Shown in pieces: positions 8,501-14,651 of a stretch of 26,614 nucleotides of DNA. Both the position numbers and the translations under genes were made by a program. The notes under the pieces were generated by a model. The model ran no database searches and was not told where the DNA came from. It saw nothing but the letters and a program-made list of their open reading frames with translations. The stretch comes from Chloroflexota bacterium (GTDB lineage: Bacteria; Chloroflexota; Anaerolineae; Anaerolineales; UBA4823), in NCBI GenBank assembly GCA_030669775.1, contig DAOVCZ010000003.1, positions 1 through 26,614 on the forward strand, in the 5' to 3' direction. The number at the start of each line of letters is the position of its first letter. Within the stretch, counting starts at the first letter, position 1.

Positions 8501-9054
8501 ATCATGATTTTTGGGGATTGGATAACTTAATCCACTTAGGATATGCCCAGATAAGAAACAAAAAAACAGAGATTGGGATGCATAACCTCAATCGTGGAAT
8601 TGATATAGCAAAATCCACTGGTTTGGGAATCATCACAATCATGGGAAATCTATTCTTAAGCTACGCCCATATTAATATGGAAGAATGGGACCTAGCTCGT
8701 CAAATTTCCTACTCACTTGAGAAACAAGCTCGCAGAAGGTCTATGCTTCTGGTCCAGACCATGAGCCAGATTACTCAAGGTATCTCCGAATCAAAAATTG
8801 GGATTAAAAGTGTTTCTATCGAACAGCTTCAATCGACCCTCGATACCCTTGCTGATATTGAAGATCCTTTTATTGAATTGAGGACTTTGATCCGATTGAT
8901 AAAAGCTAAACAAGAATGTAGTCTTGATACCATATCAGACACCGAGCGGGTTTATGAAATTCTCGAATTTTTTGAAAAAAATGCTTATCCAGAATATATA
9001 CTCCTGGCAGTCCTTGAATTTCGCCAAAAGTTGCTCAAGCTTATTTCACTTTAG
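5530..9054 (+). CDS. SARP/BTAD-type transcriptional regulator with AAA-like ATPase and TPR repeats
   Basis: 1174 residues, a large STAND-type signalling ATPase. Residues 1-95 resemble the winged-helix DNA-binding domain of SARP/OmpR-type regulators (INLLGPPEILWE, then RREALSRIR-like recognition helix KVARRRLREALSRIR). Residues about 130-255 are a bacterial transcriptional activator domain (RLFTRICDHYRVSGQLEDAL). An ATPase follows: FVGRQSEF at 278, Walker A GESGLGKT (302-309), Walker B LVLFLDDVQWAD (D418/D419). The C-terminal half (about 640-1174) is a superhelix of TPR-like repeats such as ALNYWLKAAQWARQLFAAAEA. There is no C-terminal LuxR helix-turn-helix. The ATG overlaps the recN stop by 8 bases, so it is cotranscribed with repair genes. 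Ligand and target promoters are unknown. A terminator follows at 9155-9195. Confidence 0.85.
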   Translation: MTDLQINLLGPPEILWEQQLINVKRRVPRTLLFYLASQGNFVGRGKLLNLFWTDTSPKVARRRLREALSRIRAQIPDPNVLTIHYDLVGLDSTKSCIDQRRFFDLQDSIGNQPWIIPPDKPLPETTLQSMIRAANLWRGSQFMEGAELPSSRPLEDWWQQTNLQLTHLRTRLFTRICDHYRVSGQLEDALKFAHKALESDNFNEDLHFKVLSLLFNMGQYQEAQQYYSSVAKLLNDELDAQPSQQLVSIYRQIQRRRQSTFQSSQPDWRILASVHTPFVGRQSEFTQLQDAMETGGGCIVSGESGLGKTRLVQEFCELFASNRRIFVTHCRPAEINLPFQPVIELLRNQISTAEWQNLESIWAEPLALLVPELSSLHPSQTPPTISYDPDQNRSTLLEAIRQVFLLIAQKNNLVLFLDDVQWADEASLSTISYLIERPPFESSALSILAARTDEINENLIYFLSSNQTSSRLKFIELKRLHPKEISGLGRYVMGYPLNQELVDQLEHETGGNPFIILETLRSVQVSKTLSGPSSHSKLPLAKSVYSLIQYRIERLSPLAHEISEFAAVLGTEFDPELISIASQHNFSIIARAIEELKQRNLIEAINRPSQDTYWRFIHDKIRETILLDTNPIRLRFLHEHIARALETRLDSRKGSQAAVLAQHYELAGKVAPALNYWLKAAQWARQLFAAAEAQQIFSRAQKLMHNSNEVISDELIHDFYAEWTEMAYELQDVQTIREQNSTLLKLGRERRSQLLIGTALDGLSDACMAENQFEEGLTYTNQAISYLNQTDNAFEKMDTHIHRGVFLYMLGRIDEAIQSFELALTFGDGDHNPQMQRALANAHYQLSLSQTLSGWPELGLKNALLSLDIANKIGHHHIAITAYTASSLALYFMADYRRARQNNQKGIELAERIQANRMLGYLYAIQGFLDIASGHLGAAYESSQLVSKIGKAYDYQDMRSISYRIMGDIFLLLEAPSKACELFQQGLNLGNHDFWGLDNLIHLGYAQIRNKKTEIGMHNLNRGIDIAKSTGLGIITIMGNLFLSYAHINMEEWDLARQISYSLEKQARRRSMLLVQTMSQITQGISESKIGIKSVSIEQLQSTLDTLADIEDPFIELRTLIRLIKAKQECSLDTISDTERVYEILEFFEKNAYPEYILLAVLEFRQKLLKLISL

Positions 9055-9087
9055 ATTTATGTCAACGTTTTGGCAACGCCTGCATGG

Positions 9088-9200
9088 TATAGTCAGTAAT
9101 AATAAATTATCACTTACCTGCAGGGTGCCGGGGTTTCTTACTAGGGGTCCTGCAAGAGCCGACAGCAGTTTCGGGGGCATACCGCTGTCGGCTTTGCTTT
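9088..9200 (+). ncRNA. candidate small RNA or structured 3' end between regulator and PBP genes
   Basis: The 206-bp gap holds an extended -10 element TGGTATAGT (TATAGT 9088-9093), with no convincing -35. Downstream is a possible hairpin TGCAGG (9119-9124) / CCTGCA (9149-9154), and then the strong terminator at 9155-9195. A transcript from about 9100 to 9200 would be about 100 nt, with two stem-loops and no ORF of note. It could equally be just the structured 3' end of the upstream mRNA. Inference from layout only. Confidence 0.3.
9155..9195 (+). terminator. Rho-independent terminator
   Basis: AGCCGACAGC (9157-9166) pairs perfectly with GCTGTCGGCT (9184-9193). Two more pairs (one G-T) extend the base of the stem, and GCTTTT follows. 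It ends the nadK-recN-regulator unit or the candidate small RNA. Confidence 0.85.
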
Positions 9201-9248
9201 TCAAATAATTCTCTAATCCAGACAAATCAAATATTTGTTTATTTCGTG

Positions 9249-9254
9249 TACAAT
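9249..9254 (+). promoter_or_regulatory. -10 box six bases before the PBP ATG (possible leaderless transcript)
   Basis: TACAAT at 9249-9254 is followed by TCCCCC and then ATG 9261. The distance is identical to the TATAAT-ATG arrangement at nadK (2379-2391). There is no Shine-Dalgarno sequence before the ATG. No clear -35 is visible, so this is moderate to low confidence. Confidence 0.4.
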
Positions 9255-9260
9255 TCCCCC

Positions 9261-12185
9261 ATGTCTGCTATCCCGCAAATCATCAAATCTCGGCATCGTC
9301 GTGAAAAACGAGAGGGCGACAGGTTTATTAGGCGACTCAGCCAATTTGCATTATTTGTCCTGATAACCCTCAGCCTGATCTTCTCAATCTTAATAATAAC
9401 AATTTCAATCTTATTTGCCAATTTGTCAAAAAGCCTCCCTTCACTGGAGACTCTCCCACTGATACTCCAGTCACCTGATGGTCAGCTGCCCCCACCTACC
9501 CGATTGCTCGACCACAGTGGGCAGCACCTAATTGCGATCCTAGAGAATTCAAACGCGAGCGGACGAAAATATTTATCACTTCAAGGTGATAACCAACCTC
9601 AAATTCCGAATTCACTGATATCGGCAACTATTGCCTCCACAGACCCGAGTTTTTGGACAAATCGTGGATTCACTTGGAATGGCATTCAAACCGGAATTCA
9701 GTCAACAATTACACAGAAACTAATAAGCGACAACCTGTTATGGGATCAGGCTCCATCCTTCAACCGGTCAATTGTCGAACGCATATTAGCTGCCCAGGCG
9801 AATGCACATTATGGTCGTGAGCAAATTCTTGAATGGTACCTAAATTCAACATATTATGGGAATTTGGCTTATGGTGCAGATGCTGCTGCACGAATTTATT
9901 TTGGAAAACCGGCCACTAAGTTAAACCTGGCTGAAGCAGCGATTCTTGCTGCAGCTGCTGAAGCTCCCTCTCTCAATCCTATCGATGCACCCATAGCTGC
10001 TTTAGGTGCAAAAGACAAAATCCTCCAACAAATGCATGCGCAAGAGATGATATCCGGCGACCAACTGAGAGCAGCTTTAGATGAGCAGCTCGAATTTGAG
10101 CCTGCACATGATTTTTCTTTCGATCTCGCCCCAGATTTCACCAGATTAGCAGTTGAACAAGCATCTCGTTTTATCCCTCCTGATCGGATTTTCCGTGGCG
10201 GTTTGAATATCATTTCCTCATTAGATTACGATTTACAAAGCCAAGTTGAATGCACAACTTCTACACAAATCTCCAGAATAATCAATGCAGACACAGGGGA
10301 TATTGTTGAAAATGGGTTAGAAGAATGCGAGATGGCACGTTTGCTGCCCTCGCTGCAACAAGAGTCCAGCCTCCCAGATCCTTCACTCACCTCCAGCGTG
10401 ATCGTCATGGATCCCAACAGCGGCCAAATACTGGCAATGGTCGGTGGAAATGAACCTGAATTAAATCCAAACCACCAACCAGGTCGACCACCCGGGTCAA
10501 TTCTGACCCCGTTTATATATTTGACAGCATTCTCCCGGGGTTCCAGCCCCGCATCCTTGCTTTGGGATATACCCGCCAGTCTGGTCGAAGGTTTCTCTGA
10601 TATCCAGAATCCAGATGGTCAATTCCATGGTCCAGTAAGTGTGCGGAATGCTCTGGCAAATGATTATTTGGTACCTGCCCTTCTGGTATTAACTCAAATG
10701 GCTCCCGACCAAGTTTGGCACACTTCCCAACAGCTCGGTTTGGGAAGTCTTCAAATCCCATCAGGAGAAGGAGCCTACCGCTTACCTTTCGAGGGAGGAG
10801 AGGCTACGTTGCTCGAGCTTAGCCAGGCATACGGAGTACTTGCTGCACAGGGCATTTTAGCTGGAATATCCCAAGATACTGATCCCTCTCAGAGCCAGAA
10901 TTCACCTATCAATCCGCAAGTGATACTTAAAGTTGAGGATTATTCAGGAAATGAATGGTTGGATTGTACTGGTCAAATCACTGAATGTCGCACTCTCAAG
11001 CGTCCAGTCATATCTCCACAATTAGCCTTTCTTGTCACAGATATCCTCAGTGATGAGACAGCTCGCTGGCCGAGTCTTGGACATCCAAATCCCTTAGAGA
11101 TTGGACGACCTGCCGCTGCAAAGATCGGCAGCACAACTACCCAGAATGATTCCTGGACTGTTGGCTATACACCCGATTTGGTTTCCGCCGTGTGGTTAGG
11201 AACGGAGGACACAAACCAGGGGATAGTGATCTCTCCAAATTGGGCAGCGGGACTCTGGCATGCAGTTATGCAATATTCAACGAGGGATAAACCTGTCGAG
11301 GAATTTATTCCTCCACCAGGTATAAGTGAAATGAAAGTCTGTGATCCATCAGGATTGCTGCCCACCGATGAATGTCCCCACATTGTGAATGAGGTTTTTA
11401 TCGTTGGTAATGAACCCACTCAATCAGACAATCTATTTCAAAATTACCTAATCAATCGCGAAACGGGACGCTTGGCCACAATCTTCACTTCTCCAGCATT
11501 AATTGATGAGAAAGTATTTATGGTTGTGCCTCCTGAGGCAGAAGAATGGGCGAAAGAAGCAGATATACCTACGATTCCTGAATCTTACGATATTCTCGAT
11601 ATTAACCCAATCCAATCCATGAATGCACGAATTACATCTCCATCCATGTTCAGTACAATTAGAGGGTCGGTTCCCATCATCGGACGAGCTGCTGGAGAAG
11701 GCTTTGATTCTTATCGTCTTCAAATTGGAACAGGTCTCAATCCCCACAGCTGGCTTCAAATCAGTGAGGATGTTCATAAACCGGTTCAGAACAGCGAGCT
11801 CGGTGTATGGGAGACTGAAGGATTAAGTGGACTCTATGCACTCCAGCTGATCGTCACTTACGAAGATGATATTGTTGAATCTACCACCATCCAGGTCACT
11901 GTTGACAACCAGAAACCTCAAGTTATTATTCGCTATCCTCAAGAAAATCAAGTAATCCGTTTATCAGAAACAGAAACGATCACCATCCTGGCAGATATCA
12001 GCGATGACCTAGAACTGGCAGAAGTAGAGTTCTTCGTCGACAGCGATTTGGTGGCGACATTAAATTCTCCACCTTATGCCTTCCCATGGAAGGGCAAGAC
12101 CGGTGAACATTCCCTGCGGGTGCGTGCATCGGACCGCGCGGGAAACGTGAGCGATGCTCGAGCGAGAATATTGGTTGAAAAATGA
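9261..12185 (+). CDS. class A penicillin-binding protein homologue with degenerate active sites
   Basis: 974 residues from ATG 9261 (GTG 9246 would lie inside the -10 box). Layout: basic cytoplasmic tail, membrane helix about 29-53, GT51 transglycosylase domain (about 95-270), transpeptidase domain (about 380-680), then linker and Ig-like modules to the end. The folds are clear from QSTITQKLI, ILEWYLNSTYYGNLAYGADAAARIYFGK and SWTVGYTPDLVSAVWLG. Active-site residues are changed, however. The GT51 catalytic Glu of the ATED motif is Thr127 (ASTDPSFW). SxxK reads S413-I-L-T416, losing the Lys. SxN reads D468-Y-L470. KTG(T/S) reads K621-I-G-S624. It is therefore probably catalytically dead in both halves and may act as a scaffold or regulator of wall synthesis. 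The reading frame is intact over nearly 1000 codons, so it appears maintained by selection and not decaying. Confidence 0.9.
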   Translation: MSAIPQIIKSRHRREKREGDRFIRRLSQFALFVLITLSLIFSILIITISILFANLSKSLPSLETLPLILQSPDGQLPPPTRLLDHSGQHLIAILENSNASGRKYLSLQGDNQPQIPNSLISATIASTDPSFWTNRGFTWNGIQTGIQSTITQKLISDNLLWDQAPSFNRSIVERILAAQANAHYGREQILEWYLNSTYYGNLAYGADAAARIYFGKPATKLNLAEAAILAAAAEAPSLNPIDAPIAALGAKDKILQQMHAQEMISGDQLRAALDEQLEFEPAHDFSFDLAPDFTRLAVEQASRFIPPDRIFRGGLNIISSLDYDLQSQVECTTSTQISRIINADTGDIVENGLEECEMARLLPSLQQESSLPDPSLTSSVIVMDPNSGQILAMVGGNEPELNPNHQPGRPPGSILTPFIYLTAFSRGSSPASLLWDIPASLVEGFSDIQNPDGQFHGPVSVRNALANDYLVPALLVLTQMAPDQVWHTSQQLGLGSLQIPSGEGAYRLPFEGGEATLLELSQAYGVLAAQGILAGISQDTDPSQSQNSPINPQVILKVEDYSGNEWLDCTGQITECRTLKRPVISPQLAFLVTDILSDETARWPSLGHPNPLEIGRPAAAKIGSTTTQNDSWTVGYTPDLVSAVWLGTEDTNQGIVISPNWAAGLWHAVMQYSTRDKPVEEFIPPPGISEMKVCDPSGLLPTDECPHIVNEVFIVGNEPTQSDNLFQNYLINRETGRLATIFTSPALIDEKVFMVVPPEAEEWAKEADIPTIPESYDILDINPIQSMNARITSPSMFSTIRGSVPIIGRAAGEGFDSYRLQIGTGLNPHSWLQISEDVHKPVQNSELGVWETEGLSGLYALQLIVTYEDDIVESTTIQVTVDNQKPQVIIRYPQENQVIRLSETETITILADISDDLELAEVEFFVDSDLVATLNSPPYAFPWKGKTGEHSLRVRASDRAGNVSDARARILVEK

Positions 12186-12204
12186 GCATTATATCCCAGG
12201 AAGA

Positions 12205-12242
12205 TTAAATCTCCCGGAATTCAACTATTCCGGGAGATTTAA
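12205..12242. terminator. bidirectional terminator between convergent genes
   Basis: A perfect 16-bp inverted repeat, TTAAATCTCCCGGAAT (12205-12220) with ATTCCGGGAGATTTAA (12227-12242), with a 6-nt loop. A/T-rich flanks on both sides let it terminate both the PBP gene (+) and the sigma/anti-sigma unit (-). Confidence 0.88.
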
Positions 12243-12265
12243 ATTAATTTACAAACCACGATAAA

Positions 12266-12346
12266 TTACGGTAGCGAACCGACAACATCGAAGGTCGCTA
12301 ATATCTGGTCAAGTGCATCAAAATCCGCTTCTTTGGCGATCTGCAT
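12266..12346 (-). pseudogene. possible C-terminal gene remnant
   Basis: A 26-codon ORF on the minus strand just downstream of the anti-sigma gene, beginning MQIAKEADFDALDQILATF and ending at TAA. Its composition and ending resemble the natural C-terminus of a larger protein and not random sequence. Upstream in the same frame a TAA sits four codons before the ATG. There is no ribosome-binding site. It may be the stump of a gene mostly deleted between the terminator and the anti-sigma gene, or chance. I cannot name the parent family. Confidence 0.25.
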
Positions 12347-12368
12347 TTCAACAGTTTAGGTGATTAGT

Positions 12369-13148
12369 TTACTTATACTTGCGGTATAGGAAGAATGCAG
12401 CCAAACCAGTTGATAGAGCGACGACGATTAAAAATAATTCTGCTATTCGAACTACGGTTCGCAAATTAATTCCAGGCTGGAGTTCATCATCTGGAAGTGT
12501 AACTGGATCTCGCATCTCAATTCTTAGATTGGGTTCTTCTTCAGGTTCAGCCACCCCTCCAATAACATCTTCCATCTCTTCAGCTGGGGCAGGCAATGCA
12601 GTTGCCAGCAATTTCTCTAACCCAGGAGCAGGTTCGACAGATGGACTGATTATTGCTTCCGCAGCTGGCGGAGCAGCTTCTCCTTCCATTTCAAAACGAT
12701 CCACCGATTCCTCAGCAGGAACTTCTGGGAGTTGACCCTCAATAGTTTCAGCTTCAACTTCAAGCTGTTCCGCCTCCTCAACAGCCGATTCAGCAAATTG
12801 CATTGTCCTTGCTGGTGCCATAACCAGGTTTGGAAGCATAAAGACATCACCAAAGAACAACAGGACAAGAAGTAAGGTTGCCAGCACAGAAGCAAGCCTT
12901 AGCACAGGGAAAGCCCGGCGAGGCTTATGTTTTTCTCCCACCATCGCTGGTGTTAAATAATAGTTTCGTGGCGCGCGTATTGTAGGTAAACTGCGCATCA
13001 TCGTCCTTGTACGCTGGATTTGGTCTAAGGTATTCCGCAATTCCTCATCTGCCTGAATGTTCGCTTCTAGACGTTCCCGTTCTTTTCTAGATAGCTCACC
13101 ATCCAGATATGCGGATAATGCCTCCAAATCTCGATCAGATATACTCAT
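12369..13148 (-). CDS. membrane anti-sigma factor
   Basis: 259 residues. The N-terminus LEALSAYLDGELSRKERERLEANI (about 9-32) matches the helical anti-sigma domain found beside ECF sigma factors, here without the zinc-binding His-x3-Cys-x2-Cys. A membrane helix follows at about 84-106 (LRLASVLATLLLVLLFFGDVF). Then comes a long Glu/Ala/Pro-rich extracytoplasmic stretch (about 115-215) with no recognisable fold, and a second membrane helix near the C-terminus (about 233-255) ending in YRKYK. It lies 28 bases after the ECF sigma gene, the usual arrangement in which the anti-sigma holds the sigma factor until an envelope signal releases it. Two membrane helices are atypical, as most have one; the acidic Pro-rich loop between them may sense the wall. 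The signal is not inferable. Confidence 0.8.
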   Translation of the reverse strand: MSISDRDLEALSAYLDGELSRKERERLEANIQADEELRNTLDQIQRTRTMMRSLPTIRAPRNYYLTPAMVGEKHKPRRAFPVLRLASVLATLLLVLLFFGDVFMLPNLVMAPARTMQFAESAVEEAEQLEVEAETIEGQLPEVPAEESVDRFEMEGEAAPPAAEAIISPSVEPAPGLEKLLATALPAPAEEMEDVIGGVAEPEEEPNLRIEMRDPVTLPDDELQPGINLRTVVRIAELFLIVVALSTGLAAFFLYRKYK

Positions 13149-13176
13149 TTTTCGCCATAACTCAACAGTATTTTTC

Positions 13177-13773
13177 TTATGATCCCAGACGCATTGACAT
13201 CGGTAAAAGTTCCCAGAATCCTTGCAGACATTCCCGCATTCGACTGCGAGCTCGAGCTAAACGGCTTTTCACCGTACCCAGGGGCTTTCCAATAACACTA
13301 GCTGCTTCGAGATAGTCCATACCTTGAACATCAACCAGCACAACAACTACTCGGAAATCAGTCGGCAGTTTATCAAGACAATGCTGGATTGCTTGACCCA
13401 ATTCAGCTCGAACGACATTATCTTCAGGCAGCTCTCCAGGATCGGCGATCCAATGGGGAGACTCGATCTCGTCACCGGACTCATCTAATGGTTCAAGTGA
13501 TGTTGTTGGGCGACGTTTTCTGCGGCGTAATTCGTCATAACAGGCATTCGTGACGATTCTTAATAACCACGCTCGGAATGATCCTCCCCTGAAAGAACGC
13601 AGCTTCTTGTATGCAGAGATAAAAGCTTCTTGAGTGGCATCATCCGCAGCTTGAGACTCCCCCAACACTCGATAAGCTTGGCTGTAAACTCGATCTTGAT
13701 AAGCTAAGATCAACCGGTTGAAAGCATCCAAGTCCCCCTGCTGAGCATCTTGAATTAAAGCAAATTCATCCAT
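13177..13773 (-). CDS. ECF-type RNA polymerase sigma factor
   Basis: 198 residues. Region 2 spans about 10-90: DAFNRLILAYQDRVYSQAYRVLG, then DDATQEAFISAYKKLRSFRGGSFRAWLLRIVTNACYDELRRRKRR, carrying the -10 recognition helix. A short acidic linker follows. Region 4 spans about 125-185: LDKLPTDFRVVVVLVDVQGMDYLEAA with the helix-turn-helix GTVKSRLARARSRMRECL for the -35. There is no region 3, as expected for an ECF sigma. ATG 13773 overlaps by 8 bases the natural end of the DUF3054 reading frame (see that entry), so translation is probably coupled. It is followed by its cognate anti-sigma gene. The divergent promoter region upstream of the operon carries two TTGCCC hexamers and a palindrome and may be where regulation is applied. 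Confidence 0.93.
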   Translation of the reverse strand: MDEFALIQDAQQGDLDAFNRLILAYQDRVYSQAYRVLGESQAADDATQEAFISAYKKLRSFRGGSFRAWLLRIVTNACYDELRRRKRRPTTSLEPLDESGDEIESPHWIADPGELPEDNVVRAELGQAIQHCLDKLPTDFRVVVVLVDVQGMDYLEAASVIGKPLGTVKSRLARARSRMRECLQGFWELLPMSMRLGS

Positions 13774-14170
13774 TGACGCGTTTCACTCTGGTTGCCACCA
13801 ACCAAAAGATCCCTCGCCAGACCAGGATCGCCACCGCGCTAACTCCGCCTTAAATGATAACAATAACCGGCAGGATAGGTGAGTTCAACATCAAACCGCG
13901 CAACCAAGCTGCCATGGGCGAAGTCAAAATCATCGCCCACAATGGACTCCACAGCTGCCGTCCATCGTGGAAAACTTCTGTATCGTAAACATACAAAAAA
14001 GGCGCAACTAGAAACCAGGCAACCACCAGAGGAATAAAGGTAGTTAGCATCCGAGAACCAGCTGTATCAGCAGTCCCGTGACTGGCAAAGCCAATAACCG
14101 TCACAATTGCGAGTGTGATGATATCCCCAGCGATTAATACAAATCGCTGTAGATTGCCGCGATTCTGCAT
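13766..14170 (-). pseudogene. DUF3054 membrane protein with in-frame TAA
   Basis: Small integral membrane protein of the DUF3054 type: LIAGDIITLAIVTVIGFASHG, then LVVAWFLVAPFLYVYDT, then MAAWLRGLMLNSPILPVIVII. The reading frame stops at TAA (13852-13850) after 106 codons. The same frame then continues for 27 more sensible codons (GGVSAVAILVWRGIFWLVA, then TRVKRVNG), which complete the last membrane helix and its basic cytoplasmic tail, and ends at a TGA overlapping the sigma factor ATG. Family members normally include this final helix with a W-R motif, so the TAA looks like a nonsense change inside a 134-residue gene. A 106-residue product might still insert in the membrane. It is the first gene of the sigma/anti-sigma unit; function is unknown. 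Confidence 0.75.
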
Positions 14171-14179
14171 ATTGGATAA

Positions 14180-14208
14180 ATCCTAACCTAAAGCATTGAT
14201 TGGGGCAA
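14180..14208 (-). promoter_or_regulatory. promoter of the DUF3054-sigma-anti-sigma unit
   Basis: Minus-strand TTGCCC (14208-14203), a 17-base spacer, then TAGGAT (14185-14180). Only 9 bases separate the -10 from the ATG at 14170, so the leader would be 2-3 bases long. The -35 hexamer is identical to that of the divergent promoter. Confidence 0.5.
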
Positions 14209-14219
14209 GGGGAATCACT

Positions 14220-14233
14220 TAGGAGTACTCCTA
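14220..14233. promoter_or_regulatory. 14-bp perfect palindrome, candidate operator
   Basis: TAGGAGTACTCCTA is a perfect palindrome centred between two divergent promoters. It directly abuts the rightward -35 (14234) and lies 11 bases from the leftward one. It is the size expected for a dimeric repressor or activator site. No regulator family is assigned. Confidence 0.6.
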
Positions 14234-14262
14234 TTGCCCTAAATCTGAAAGGCAGTTACAAT
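14234..14262 (+). promoter_or_regulatory. promoter of the small membrane protein / metalloprotease unit
   Basis: TTGCCC (14234-14239), 17-base spacer, TACAAT (14257-14262). Expected start of transcription is about 14268-14269, so the leader would be about 10 bases and carry GGAAGG (14268-14273) as the ribosome-binding site for ATG 14279. Confidence 0.6.
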
Positions 14263-14278
14263 GCTTCGGAAGGTTGTC

Positions 14279-14649
14279 ATGGATCACAATCATAAAATGA
14301 CTGAAAAAAAACACAGCGACCATTTTGGCAGCAATATCTGATGATCATTGGCATTGGCACAGTTATTTTATTTATCGGTTCGTTAATTCTTGGTGACCAC
14401 AAACAAATGACGAATCTGTATTTCTGGAGCACCCTCATTTTATTTATGTTCGCCACCGTTCCGGTTTTTACCGAAGTAGGAACGAATGCGAAAATCGCCG
14501 GCAAAACCCTCATAGATGAGGAGAAGGTTTGCTCGCAACGTAAAGAGAAACAACCCGCATTCGATCCCGGTGCTCGGATAACTTATCTATCCGGTTTGGC
14601 TGGTATCTCTACATTTATTCTCTCTTTTCTAGCTCTCAGTATAGGTTAA
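14279..14649 (+). pseudogene. small membrane protein, frameshifted at an A8 tract
   Basis: ATG 14279 has a good GGAAGG Shine-Dalgarno sequence five bases upstream and encodes MDHNHKMTEKK. An eight-A run (14304-14311) follows, after which the frame ends at TGA 14339. One extra A would switch into the frame that reads TQRPFWQQYLMIIGIGTVIL and continues through the open frame ending at 14649, giving about 123 residues with three membrane helices and a cytoplasmic loop. Taken without the shift, only an ORF from ATG 14341 (102 residues, no ribosome-binding site but overlapping the upstream stop as TGATG) remains, beginning inside the natural first helix. The shift could be a homopolymer error, a mutation, or slippage-dependent expression. 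No family recognised. The next gene starts 2 bases after its stop. Confidence 0.6.
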
Positions 14650-14651
14650 TA

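Noticed and set aside
12379..12735. 118-codon ORF on the plus strand opposite the anti-sigma gene
   Set aside because: Low-complexity Ser/Gly/Ala translation typical of the reverse strand of a Glu/Pro/Ala-rich gene; no ribosome-binding site.
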